From the NCBI GenBank assembly GCA_002796995.1, contig PEKW01000004.1, positions 1 through 64,000 on the forward strand: 64,000 nt of DNA, read 5' to 3'. The position numbers and the translations under genes were made by a program. The notes below the pieces were generated by a model, which saw only the letters and a program-made list of their open reading frames with translations, ran no database searches and had not been told where the DNA came from. Below are positions 43,444-50,772 of this stretch, piece after piece. Source of the stretch: Rhizobium sp. Its GTDB lineage: Bacteria > Pseudomonadota > Alphaproteobacteria > Rhizobiales > Rhizobiaceae. Numbering within the stretch: position 1 is the first letter of the stretch; every line of letters starts with the position of its first letter.

Positions 43444-44736
43444 TCACGCCACCCATTGCTCGATGTCGTCGCGTTCGCCGATCAGCGCCAGGCCGTGGGC
43501 GATGGAGACGAGTTCGCCGCCGGTCTCGATGCGGCTTGCGTCGAAGCGGTCGGTGAAGATGCGGCGCACGGCCGGAACGAAGGACGTGCCGCCGGTCAGG
43601 AAGACCTTGTCGATTGTGCCCGGCGCCGTGTTGGTCGTGGTCAGGACCTCGTCGAGAGCGCCTTCGATGCGGGCGAGGTCGTCGGCGATCCAGCTTTCGA
43701 ATTCGGCGCGCTTGACCGTTTTCTCGCCAGCCCGCCCAAGCGGCGAGAAGCGGAATTCAGCTTCCTCGGCAGACGACAGCGCCATCTTGGTGGCCGAGAC
43801 CGCCTGGTAGAGCGGATAGCCTTCATCATGCTCGACGAGGTCGATGAACAGTTCCAGCTTGTCCGGCTCCAGGCTCTGGCGCACCAGCGACTTCAGGTCG
43901 GCATATTCGCGCGAGGTCTTGAACACCGACAGCTGGTTCCAGCGCGAGAAGCTGGTGTAGTAATTGCTCGGCACGTCGAGCACCTTGTCGAAGCTCTTGA
44001 ACTGGCTGCCCTTGCCGATTTCCGGCGCGACCAGATGCTCGATGATGCGGGCGTCGAATTGGTCGCCGGCGATGCCGACACCGGAATGACCGACCGGCAC
44101 GGCGGAAAGCTTGCCGCCGCTCGTCTCGAAGCGGATCAGCGAATAGTCGGTCGTGCCGCCGCCGAAATCGGCGACCAGCACGGTCGCGTCCTGCGTGAGA
44201 TGCTGGGCGAAGTAGAAGGCCGCCGCCACCGGCTCGTAGACATAGTGGATCTCCGGAAAGCCGAAGCGGGTGAGCGCCGCATTGTAGCGGGTAATGGCCA
44301 GCTCCGGGTCGGGGTTTGCGCCGGCGAAATGCACCGGCCGCCCGGCGACGATGCGCTTGGCGCCCGCAGGCCAGCCGTCGCCGGCATAGGCTTCCAGGCG
44401 CTTGAGGAAGACCTCCATCAAGTCCTCGAACTGGAAGCGCCGGGCATGGATCAGCGTGCCCTGGAACAGGGCGGAGGCGGCGAAGGTCTTGATCGACTGC
44501 AGGAAGCGGCAATCGCCGGGATTGTCGATGAAGGCTCGGATCGCCGCCTGTCCGGCCTCGACCTTCAGCGCGCCCGCGCCGAGATTGCGGTCCTTCATGA
44601 AGGACAGCGCCGTGCGCATGCTGTCGCTGTCCCCGGCCGGCGAGGAAAAACGCACCGAATGCGTGGCCCGCTCGCTGTCGGAAAGCGCCATCACCGTGTT
44701 GGTCGTGCCGAAATCAAGCCCCAGCGCCTCAGCCAT
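43444..44736 (-). CDS. Hsp70-family ATPase, YegD-like
   Basis: The 430-residue product is an actin/Hsp70-fold ATPase without the substrate-binding domain of DnaK. It shows LGLDFGTTNTVMAL (phosphate 1), VADFGGGTTDYSLI (phosphate 2), YEPVAAAFYFAQ (connect motif) and KVFLTGGTSFVPAVRRIF (adenosine motif). It fits the YegD-like group of about 430-450 residues. The function of these chaperone-like proteins is not established. No co-chaperone gene is adjacent. The ATG at 44736 gives the canonical start. Confidence 0.86.
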   Translation of the reverse strand: MAEALGLDFGTTNTVMALSDSERATHSVRFSSPAGDSDSMRTALSFMKDRNLGAGALKVEAGQAAIRAFIDNPGDCRFLQSIKTFAASALFQGTLIHARRFQFEDLMEVFLKRLEAYAGDGWPAGAKRIVAGRPVHFAGANPDPELAITRYNAALTRFGFPEIHYVYEPVAAAFYFAQHLTQDATVLVADFGGGTTDYSLIRFETSGGKLSAVPVGHSGVGIAGDQFDARIIEHLVAPEIGKGSQFKSFDKVLDVPSNYYTSFSRWNQLSVFKTSREYADLKSLVRQSLEPDKLELFIDLVEHDEGYPLYQAVSATKMALSSAEEAEFRFSPLGRAGEKTVKRAEFESWIADDLARIEGALDEVLTTTNTAPGTIDKVFLTGGTSFVPAVRRIFTDRFDASRIETGGELVSIAHGLALIGERDDIEQWVA

Positions 44737-44880
44737 CGCCGCGCTCCCTCGTCGTCTGTCGGTTGTTGAAGCCGGGCAGAGCCCGAAGGTGAACAGGGCG
44801 CCAAGAGCGCCCGCAGTGGAGAGGGCGCCTATTGCCACGAAGGGGAGGGGGAAGGCAAGGGGCGAGCGGTATCCGTTCCT

Positions 44881-44927
44881 CTTCTCCCCAGCGGGGAGAA
44901 GGTGGCGCGGAGCGCCGGATGAGGGGG
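44881..44927 (+). repeat. Palindromic repeat, family R1
   Basis: CTTCTCCCC facing GGGGAGAAG, followed by GTGGCGC and GCGCCGGATGAGGGGG. Confidence 0.75.
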
Positions 44928-44955
44928 AGAATCGGATATGAGTAAGATGGCTTCG

Positions 44956-45006
44956 CCCCCATCATCGCCTCGCATGTGCTCGGCACTTCTCCCCGATGGG
45001 GAGAAG
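44956..45006 (-). repeat. Palindromic repeat, family R1
   Basis: CCCCCATCATCGCCTCG at the left end and CTTCTCCCC facing GGGGAGAAG at the right end. It closely resembles 36-84. Confidence 0.75.
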
Positions 45007-45102
45007 TGGGCATTCCAAGACCGGCGCCGCAAGCTTCAGCAATCGTATTGTGAAGGAAGGCCGGTAGGGGCTTGCCACCCGTCCGAGCCGGTATGTGCCG
45101 AC

Positions 45103-45303
45103 CTATCGCCCCGTGCGCCGCGCGATGGCGATCAGCCCGAGGCCGACGAGGGCGAGACCGGCGCCATAGGCGATCCACGGGCTCTGGTCGATCATGAAGC
45201 TGGAGGCCGGATAGGGGAAAGTGCCGCTGCCCTGGCCGATCCAGACGAGACCGATCAGCACGGCAAGCGCGCCGATAAGGGTGAGTATGCGTTGCATCGA
45301 CAT
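45103..45303 (-). CDS. Small two-helix membrane protein, paralogue 2
   Basis: The product (66 residues from 45303; 64 from an ATG at 45297) has two membrane segments: LTLIGALAVLIGLVWIGQG and AYGAGLALVGLGLIAIARR, with a short loop FPYPASSFMIDQSPW between them. It is a clear relative of the next gene upstream (45383-45607), sharing GAL-x-VL-I-G-x-x-W, the G-T/S-G turn, the SSFM/TDFM motif and the SxW before helix 2. Such proteins are common in rhizobia and uncharacterised. GGGGAA precedes the ATG. Confidence 0.72.
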   Translation of the reverse strand: MSMQRILTLIGALAVLIGLVWIGQGSGTFPYPASSFMIDQSPWIAYGAGLALVGLGLIAIARRTGR

Positions 45304-45328
45304 GGCGTTCGTTCCCCAAGAAAGACAA

Positions 45329-45351
45329 ACGACCGCGCGAGGCGCGGTCGT
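45329..45351 (-). terminator. Hairpin terminator between the two small membrane protein genes
   Basis: CGACCGCGC and GCGCGGTCG face each other around a 3-base loop. On the reverse strand the stem is followed by TTTGTCTTTCTT, so it should end the upstream gene's transcript or attenuate reading into the downstream copy. Confidence 0.75.
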
Positions 45352-45382
45352 CGGATTTGTCATACGGTCAGGCCAGGGGCTG

Positions 45383-45607
45383 TCAGTTCGCCGAAGGGTG
45401 CTCGCGGCGCAGGAACCAGCGTGCGCCGATGAAGACGATCAGGCCGAACACGGCGACGAGCAGGCCGTTGATCGTCCACACGCTTTCATTGGGCATGAAG
45501 TCGGTGCCGGGCAGGCGCAGCATGCCGGTGCCGTGCGCGACCCAGGCGATGCCGACCAGCAGCGTCAACGCGCCGACGATGGTGAAAAGTTGTCGAATCT
45601 GCCCCAA
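45383..45607 (-). CDS. Small two-helix membrane protein, paralogue 1
   Basis: The 74-residue product has two membrane segments, FTIVGALTLLVGIAWVAHGT and INGLLVAVFGLIVFIGARW, with a RLPGTDFMPNESVW loop. I chose the TTG at 45607 because GGAGGAG lies exactly 6 bases upstream and the product then starts MGQIRQLF like the sister protein; an ATG 11 codons earlier has no such site. Orientation and function are unknown. The tandem arrangement with the gene at 45103-45303 suggests an old duplication. Confidence 0.75.
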   Translation of the reverse strand: MGQIRQLFTIVGALTLLVGIAWVAHGTGMLRLPGTDFMPNESVWTINGLLVAVFGLIVFIGARWFLRREHPSAN

Positions 45608-45713
45608 TGGTTTCTCCTCCCATGCAACAATTTGTCGCACCCACTATAATCGAGTCTGAGCCGGACGCCAGCGAAATCCATCCGCCTGTCCTGGGGAGGC
45701 TAATATAAAGAAA

Positions 45714-45741
45714 ACCCCGCAGGCACAGAGCGTTGCGGGGT
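45714..45741 (-). terminator. Rho-independent terminator of the SDR gene
   Basis: ACCCCGCA (45714-45721) pairs with TGCGGGGT (45734-45741). On the reverse strand the stem is followed by TTTTCTTTATATT, a good U-run. Confidence 0.85.
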
Positions 45742-45770
45742 CTTCGGTCGGGCACTGGCCGTGTCAAGCG

Positions 45771-46559
45771 TCAGATCGAGCGGGCCGCTCCGCCGTCGAC
45801 GCGCAGCATCGTGCCGGTGACATAGGAGGCGGGCGCCGAGCAGAGGAAGGCGGCGGCGGCGCCGAATTCTTCCACCGTGCCGAGCCGGCCGGCCGGGATC
45901 GACTTCAGCGAGGCGGAGCGCACCTCGTCGACCGACTTTCCGGCCTTCTTTGCATTGGCCGCATCGAGTTCGTCGATCCGGTCGGTGTGGATGCGGCCGG
46001 GCAGCAGCATGTTGGCGGTGACGCCGTAGGAGGCAACCTCGGTCGCAAGCGTCTTGTTCCAGCCGACCAGAGCCGCGCGCAGCGTGTTGGACAGCGCCAG
46101 ATTGGGGATCGGCTCGAACACGCCGGACGAGGCGACGGTGAGGATGCGGCCGAATCCTTGCGTCTGCATCAGCGGCAGAAGCGCATTGGTCAGCGTGATG
46201 ACGCGCACCACCATCGACTGGAAGAAGTTGTAGAGCTTCTCCGCCGTCATCTCCTCCGCCGTGCCGGGCGTCGGGCCGCCGGTATTGTTGACCAGGATGT
46301 CGATGCCGCCGAGCTTGTGGTGCACGGCGGCGAGCATGGTGTCGACGAAGTCGGCGTCGGACAGGTCTGCCTCGACCCAGTCGGCCTTGCCCCGGCCCTC
46401 GGCATTGATGGCATCGGCATTGGCCTTCAGCTTGTCGGCGCTGCGGCCGCACAGCAGCACATGGCAGCCTTCATCCGCCAGCGCCCGGGCGATGCCGAGG
46501 CCAAGGCCGCGCGACGAGGCGAGCACAAGCGCCCGCTTGCCCGAAATTCCGAGATCCAT
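45771..46559 (-). CDS. Short-chain dehydrogenase/reductase with atypical active site
   Basis: The 262-residue product has the Rossmann motif LASSRGLGLGIARAL, the LVNNTGG motif and a VDGG C-terminal segment, all typical of SDR proteins. The usual YxxxK pair is not present: the aligned stretch reads NLALSNTLRAALVGW, with Leu and Asn at those positions, although the serine strand (VASSGVF) is kept. This places it in a divergent FabG-like group. Start ATG 46559 has a GGAAGGAG site. Substrate unknown; classical SDR chemistry is doubtful. A terminator follows its stop. Confidence 0.82.
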   Translation of the reverse strand: MDLGISGKRALVLASSRGLGLGIARALADEGCHVLLCGRSADKLKANADAINAEGRGKADWVEADLSDADFVDTMLAAVHHKLGGIDILVNNTGGPTPGTAEEMTAEKLYNFFQSMVVRVITLTNALLPLMQTQGFGRILTVASSGVFEPIPNLALSNTLRAALVGWNKTLATEVASYGVTANMLLPGRIHTDRIDELDAANAKKAGKSVDEVRSASLKSIPAGRLGTVEEFGAAAAFLCSAPASYVTGTMLRVDGGAARSI

Positions 46560-46893
46560 GTTTGTCTCCTTCCCTGGTGTTTGTGTCCGCCGCATGCGGT
46601 GTCGGAGGGAAGGTTATAGGGGGACCTGCGGGTTTGGGAAGGGGAAAGCGCGGGGGACGGGGGCAGGTCCGGAGGATGCGACGCTTTCGGCCAGGCTGAC
46701 ACTGCGGTGATTAGCTGAGCGCACTGTCATCGCTTCGGGGAGACGGGAACGCCGTGCGAAGTGGCTTTGCGCCTTCATTATTGTCGCCCAAAGATCATTG
46801 ATCAGACTCGTTGCCGTCATTCGTCATGATCCAGTCGAACGCCCACTGAGGCGGTCTGAACGCGTTCGGTCAGTCCGAGGTCTTGATCGGTCA
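46560..46893. other. Gap without a recognisable gene
   Basis: Between the SDR start and the LysR-gene stop (334 bases) I see no supported gene and none of the R1-R5 repeats. The right half is less GC-rich than the surroundings, as is the LysR gene that follows. Confidence 0.5.
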
Positions 46894-47808
46894 TCACGGC
46901 GATGGGGCTGACATGAGCTGAGGGAGCGTGGCAGCGAGCACGTCGATCGCTGCGCGGACTTTTCGCGGCATATGTGGCGTGTGCAACCAAAGCACAGAAC
47001 AATCGTAAAGGAAACTCTGTTCACGCGGCAACAACAACTTCAAGGCGCCAGCGTCGATTCGATCTCGTACCAGCCAATAGGGTAGCCAAGCGATGCCCAT
47101 GGCGGCAACTGCTGCATCGGCGATCGCGTCAAGATCGTCGAACCGCAGTCGGTGGGGCGGTGCAATGCGTATTGCGGGTAGATCGTTGCGCGGAAAAAGC
47201 CAAGGCGCAACGCCACCTGAGCGGTGATATACGAGCGCTTGGTGATAGTTGAGGTCCTCGGCCTGCTTTGGCTTTCCGTAGGTATCAAGATACGAAGGTG
47301 AAGCACAAACCACCATTTGCTGGCGAGCAACCAGCCGAGAAATGATTCCAGCCCTATCTTCGAGTTCGCCGGTTCGTATTGCTAGATCGTAATCGCCCTC
47401 AGCAAGATCGACAAAGCGATCGTTGAAGGACAGGTCCAGGTTCAGCGCAGAATACCGCCGAGCAAGATTCAACAGAATCGGTGCCACGCAACGCCTGCCA
47501 AAATGTACTGGCATGGTCACTCGCAAGCTTCCACGTGGTTCAGATACTTGAACGGCTGCAAGAGCATCGACGGCCTCGACTTCCATCAGAACTGCGCGGC
47601 AGTGTTCGTAATAGGTCTTGCCGAACTCTGTGAGGCTCTGTCGGCGGGTGGTTCGGTTAAGAAGCCTGGTTCCAAGGCGGTCTTCGAGACATTGAACATG
47701 TTTGCCGACCATAGGCCCTGAAAGATCGAGCGCTGCCGCCGCCGCGACGAACGAACCCAATTCAACAGCTTTCACGAACACTGCCATGCTGGTCAGGCGA
47801 TCCATCAT
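46894..47808 (-). CDS. LysR-family transcription regulator
   Basis: The 304-residue product begins MMDRLTSMAVFVKAVELGSF and has the LysR helix-turn-helix (ALDLSGPMVGKHVQCLEDRLG, TRLLNRTTRRQSLTEFG), followed by a periplasmic-binding-like effector domain with LRVTMPVHFGRRCVAP and DRFVDLAEGDYDLAIRTGEL. It belongs to the group with short DxLxxMxxFV starts that often control a divergent redox gene. The next gene on the right, an alcohol dehydrogenase-like protein, is divergent with 99 bases between the starts and is the likely target. GC content is visibly lower than in neighbouring genes. Confidence 0.87.
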   Translation of the reverse strand: MMDRLTSMAVFVKAVELGSFVAAAAALDLSGPMVGKHVQCLEDRLGTRLLNRTTRRQSLTEFGKTYYEHCRAVLMEVEAVDALAAVQVSEPRGSLRVTMPVHFGRRCVAPILLNLARRYSALNLDLSFNDRFVDLAEGDYDLAIRTGELEDRAGIISRLVARQQMVVCASPSYLDTYGKPKQAEDLNYHQALVYHRSGGVAPWLFPRNDLPAIRIAPPHRLRFDDLDAIADAAVAAMGIAWLPYWLVRDRIDAGALKLLLPREQSFLYDCSVLWLHTPHMPRKVRAAIDVLAATLPQLMSAPSP

Positions 47809-47839
47809 TCGAAACCATTGGTTTGAATTGATCTTCTTT

Positions 47840-47857
47840 ATCTGCCATTTATCAGAT
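47840..47857. promoter_or_regulatory. Candidate LysR operator
   Basis: ATCTG and CAGAT face each other across 8 bases in the middle of the 99-base divergent gap, at a suitable place to control both genes. Confidence 0.45.
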
Positions 47858-47907
47858 GTCGAATGACCGTCATAGCTTATTCCGTTCAACTGCTTAGGAG
47901 TCAGCTG

Positions 47908-48897
47908 ATGGCGCGTGTAGTTCGCTTTTATGAACATGGTGGTCCCGAGGTCTTGCGCATCGAGACCGCGGATATAGCGCAGCCCGGACCGGGCGAGGTT
48001 CGGATCCGGGTCAAAGCCCTTGGCCTCAACCGTGCTGAAGCATTGCTTCGTTCGGGCACTTACATCGAGAACCCACCGCTTCCTTCCGGTCTCGGCCTTG
48101 AGGCAGCGGGGATGGTCGAGGCCGTGGGTCTCGGCACGGAAGGCTTTGAACCTGGCGATGTGGTCAGCGTCATACCGCCCATCTCAATGGTTCGTTGGCC
48201 CGCCTATGGCGAACTCGCGACATTCCCGGTGGGACATATCGTCAAGCACCCACCCTCGCTCGACTGGGAGACTGCGGCATCCGTTTGGATGCAGTACCTC
48301 ACCGCCTACGGCGCTTTGATCGACATCTCCAAGCTTTGTGCTGGGGACTTCGCCGTCATTACCGCCGCATCAAGCAGCGTCGGCATTGCCGCAATCCAGT
48401 TAGCCAACATGGTCGGGGCGACTGCAATTGCTGTTACGCGGACATCCAAAAAGAAGGCCGCCTTGATCGAAGTCGGCGCCGCGTATGTCATCGCTTCCGC
48501 CGAGGAGGATCTGGCCTCCCGGTTGACCGACATAGTTGGGTCGGCAGGAGCCCGGGTGGTGTTCGACTCGGTTGGTGGTCCCATCCTGGGGCCGTTAACT
48601 TCCGCCATGTCCAAGGGAGGCATCCTGATAGCGTATGGTGGCCTTAGTAGTGAGCCATCGCCACTCCCGCTCTTCACTGTTCTCAGCAAAACACTGACGG
48701 TTCGCGGGTATCTCGTTCATGAGATTGTAAATCATCCCTTACGTCTGGCGGCGGCCAAGCAATTCATTCTCGAAGGTTTGACCGCCGGATCCCTTCGGCC
48801 AATCATTGCCAGGACCTTTCGATTTGACCAAATAGTGGAGGCGCATCGCTTTCTGGAGTCCAACGAGCAGTTCGGAAAGATCGTAGTGACTGTGTAA
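47908..48897 (+). CDS. Zinc-independent MDR oxidoreductase (quinone reductase-like)
   Basis: The 329-residue product is a medium-chain dehydrogenase/reductase. It shows GPGEVRIRVKALGLNRAE, LGLEAAGMVEAVG, and the nucleotide-binding segment VITAASSSVGIAAIQLANMVGA, with YGGLSSEPSPLPLF and GYLVHEIVNHP later. The catalytic zinc ligands of true alcohol dehydrogenases are absent, so it is closer to quinone or enoyl reductases. AGGAG precedes ATG 47908. It is divergent from a LysR gene and shares its lower GC content. Confidence 0.83.
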   Translation: MARVVRFYEHGGPEVLRIETADIAQPGPGEVRIRVKALGLNRAEALLRSGTYIENPPLPSGLGLEAAGMVEAVGLGTEGFEPGDVVSVIPPISMVRWPAYGELATFPVGHIVKHPPSLDWETAASVWMQYLTAYGALIDISKLCAGDFAVITAASSSVGIAAIQLANMVGATAIAVTRTSKKKAALIEVGAAYVIASAEEDLASRLTDIVGSAGARVVFDSVGGPILGPLTSAMSKGGILIAYGGLSSEPSPLPLFTVLSKTLTVRGYLVHEIVNHPLRLAAAKQFILEGLTAGSLRPIIARTFRFDQIVEAHRFLESNEQFGKIVVTV

Positions 48898-49059
48898 CCG
48901 ATCTTGACGCTATCGTGAGGCAAGCGCCGTCACCGCGCGCTCCTTGGCAGCCAAGCTCGACGCCGGCGGATATCAGCTTTTAGAACGATGGGGCTGCAAA
49001 CCCGCCAGTCTGCTCACGGCCCAACCGCCGCCCCAATCGCAACCCTCACGCCCCATCCC

Positions 49060-50469
49060 TCAAAACGGCACTTTCCCCGGATTGAACAAGCCCTTCGGGT
49101 CCACCGCCTGCTTGATCGTTCGCGCCAGCGCCTGCTTTTCCGGCGAGGCGAAGGTCTCGTAGGCGTGGCGCTTTTCGGTTCCGACGCCGTGTTCGGCGGA
49201 AAAGGAGCCGCCGGCTTCGCGGATGCCGGTGTAGATGGCATTTTCCACGGCCAGAAGTTCCGCCTCCGGCAGCGGGCCGGGCTTGATCAGGGTGAGATGC
49301 AGGTTGCCGTCGGCGACATGGCCGTAGACATAGGCCTCAAAGGTCGGATCGATCGCCTTCAGCCGGGCGTCGAGGCCGGCGACATAGGCGTCGAGATAGG
49401 TCGGCGGCACCGAGATGTCGAAGGAGGGAGCGCCGGGGATCGCCGGATAGTAGAAGCCGGAATCCTCGCGGATGTCCCAGAACCGGCGCGCCTGGCCGAG
49501 CGACTGGGCGATCAGACCGCCCTTGAGGCCGACCGGCTCCCAGAGCGTTTCAAGCCCTTCTTCCAGGGCTGCCGTCGCCGCCTCGACCGTTTCCGCCGAG
49601 ACCTCGATCAGCAGGGCCGCGGCGCCGTCTTCCAGCCAGGAGAGATCAAAACCCTTGAGCGCCGCGCCGTCGCGGATGTAGCGCGGCCACATCATTTCCG
49701 CGCCTTCAAGCGTCACAGCGGAGAGGCTGCGAAAATGCCGGATGACGGCAAGTGCTGCGGCCGCATCGGCCACGCCGAGAAAGGCGATGGCGCGGGCGGG
49801 GCGCTGCGGCTCCAGTTTCAGCACCACCGTTGTGACGAAGCCGAAGGCGCCTTCGCCGCCGATGAACAGATGCTTGAGGTCCGGCCCGGCCGAAACCTTG
49901 ACCACGCGGGTGAGGTCGGAAAAGACGGCGCCGGACGGCAGCACCGCCTCGAGGCCGAGCACCTGGTGGCGCATCACCCCATTGCGGAAGGCGAGAATGC
50001 CGCCGGCATTGGTCGAGACCATGCCGCCGATGGTGGCCGAGCCGCGCGAGCCGAGGTCGATGCCGGTCGTCAGGCCATGGGCGGTGATCGCCTGCTGAAG
50101 GGTCTCGAGCGGCACCCCGGCCTCGACGGTCACCGTCATTTCCTCCGGATGGATGGCAACGATGCGGTTGAGCTGGAAAGAGGAGAGGATCACCTCGCCG
50201 GCATGGCTGACATTGCCGCCGACGAGACCGGTGAGCCCGCCCTGCGGCACGATCGCCACGTCATGCGCGGCGCACCACGACACCAGCGCGGCCGCCGCCA
50301 CAGTCGAGCCGGGCTGCGCCATCACGCCGCCGGCAAAATTGTCGGCATGTTCGCCGGGATGCCGGCCCTGGAGGTCCGCCGGACCCAGGATGACGAGGTC
50401 GGGATGCAGGCCGGCCAGTCCCTCCAGCAATTGTCTCGCGGCTAACCGGGGGCCTGGTCTGTGGGGCAT
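49060..50469 (-). CDS. FAD-linked oxidase, GlcD/D-2-hydroxyacid dehydrogenase type
   Basis: The 469-residue product has an FAD-binding domain of the vanillyl-alcohol oxidase/GlcD type (VAIVPQGGLTGLVGGNVSHAGE; LGSRGSATIGGMVSTNAGG) and a C-terminal catalytic part with YVYGHVADGNLHLTL and SAEHGVGTEKRHAY, whose His residues bind metal and substrate in D-lactate and D-2-hydroxyglutarate dehydrogenases. Electrons would pass from FAD to ETF. The next gene, divergent, encodes ETF-ubiquinone oxidoreductase, which would carry them on to quinone. Start ATG 50469. Confidence 0.88.
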   Translation of the reverse strand: MPHRPGPRLAARQLLEGLAGLHPDLVILGPADLQGRHPGEHADNFAGGVMAQPGSTVAAAALVSWCAAHDVAIVPQGGLTGLVGGNVSHAGEVILSSFQLNRIVAIHPEEMTVTVEAGVPLETLQQAITAHGLTTGIDLGSRGSATIGGMVSTNAGGILAFRNGVMRHQVLGLEAVLPSGAVFSDLTRVVKVSAGPDLKHLFIGGEGAFGFVTTVVLKLEPQRPARAIAFLGVADAAAALAVIRHFRSLSAVTLEGAEMMWPRYIRDGAALKGFDLSWLEDGAAALLIEVSAETVEAATAALEEGLETLWEPVGLKGGLIAQSLGQARRFWDIREDSGFYYPAIPGAPSFDISVPPTYLDAYVAGLDARLKAIDPTFEAYVYGHVADGNLHLTLIKPGPLPEAELLAVENAIYTGIREAGGSFSAEHGVGTEKRHAYETFASPEKQALARTIKQAVDPKGLFNPGKVPF

Positions 50470-50621
50470 TGGTGTCTGTCCTGTCTGGTCGGGCGTTGCG
50501 CGGTTCGAACCCTTTCGGGCGATGTTTAGTGCGCGGCGGTCTCTCCGACAATCACCCAGTACAAGGCGGATCCAATTGGCCGCGGCAAATCGGCCCACGG
50601 TGCTGCGCCGCGGGCGACTGA

Positions 50622-50637
50622 TTGACGTTAACGTAAG
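50622..50637. promoter_or_regulatory. LiuR-like operator upstream of ETF-QO
   Basis: The segment TTGACGTTAACGTAAG contains the perfect palindrome ACGTTAACGT and resembles sites reported for LiuR, the MerR-type regulator of branched-chain amino acid breakdown, whose targets include ETF genes. Confidence 0.5.
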
Positions 50638-50642
50638 CGTCA

Positions 50643-50663
50643 GATATTCTGTCCGGGAATATC
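50643..50663. promoter_or_regulatory. Second inverted repeat upstream of ETF-QO
   Basis: GATATTC and GAATATC face each other across 7 bases, 6 bases to the right of the LiuR-like palindrome. It may be a second operator or overlap the promoter. Confidence 0.35.
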
Positions 50664-50772
50664 GCCCAGCCTTTATTTCGGGCCACTGGGTGTCGCATTG
50701 CGGCTCGACAGGGCGCTTGTGTTTTGACAAGGAAGAAGCCGAAGACTGGGATCGGCCGAGCGGAGAGAGACG

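Larger units (their letters stand above)
44737..45102. other. Gap with two facing R1 repeats
   Basis: This 366-base gap has no supported gene. It contains an R1 element at 44881-44927 and an oppositely oriented one at 44956-45006, so that together they could form a larger hairpin. The remaining bases show nothing I can name. Confidence 0.65.
50470..50772. other. Divergent promoter region of the flavoprotein and etfD genes
   Basis: The 303-base gap contains two palindromes, described separately at 50622-50637 and 50643-50663, and no gene. A purine-rich CGGAGAGAGACG precedes the etfD start. Confidence 0.6.
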
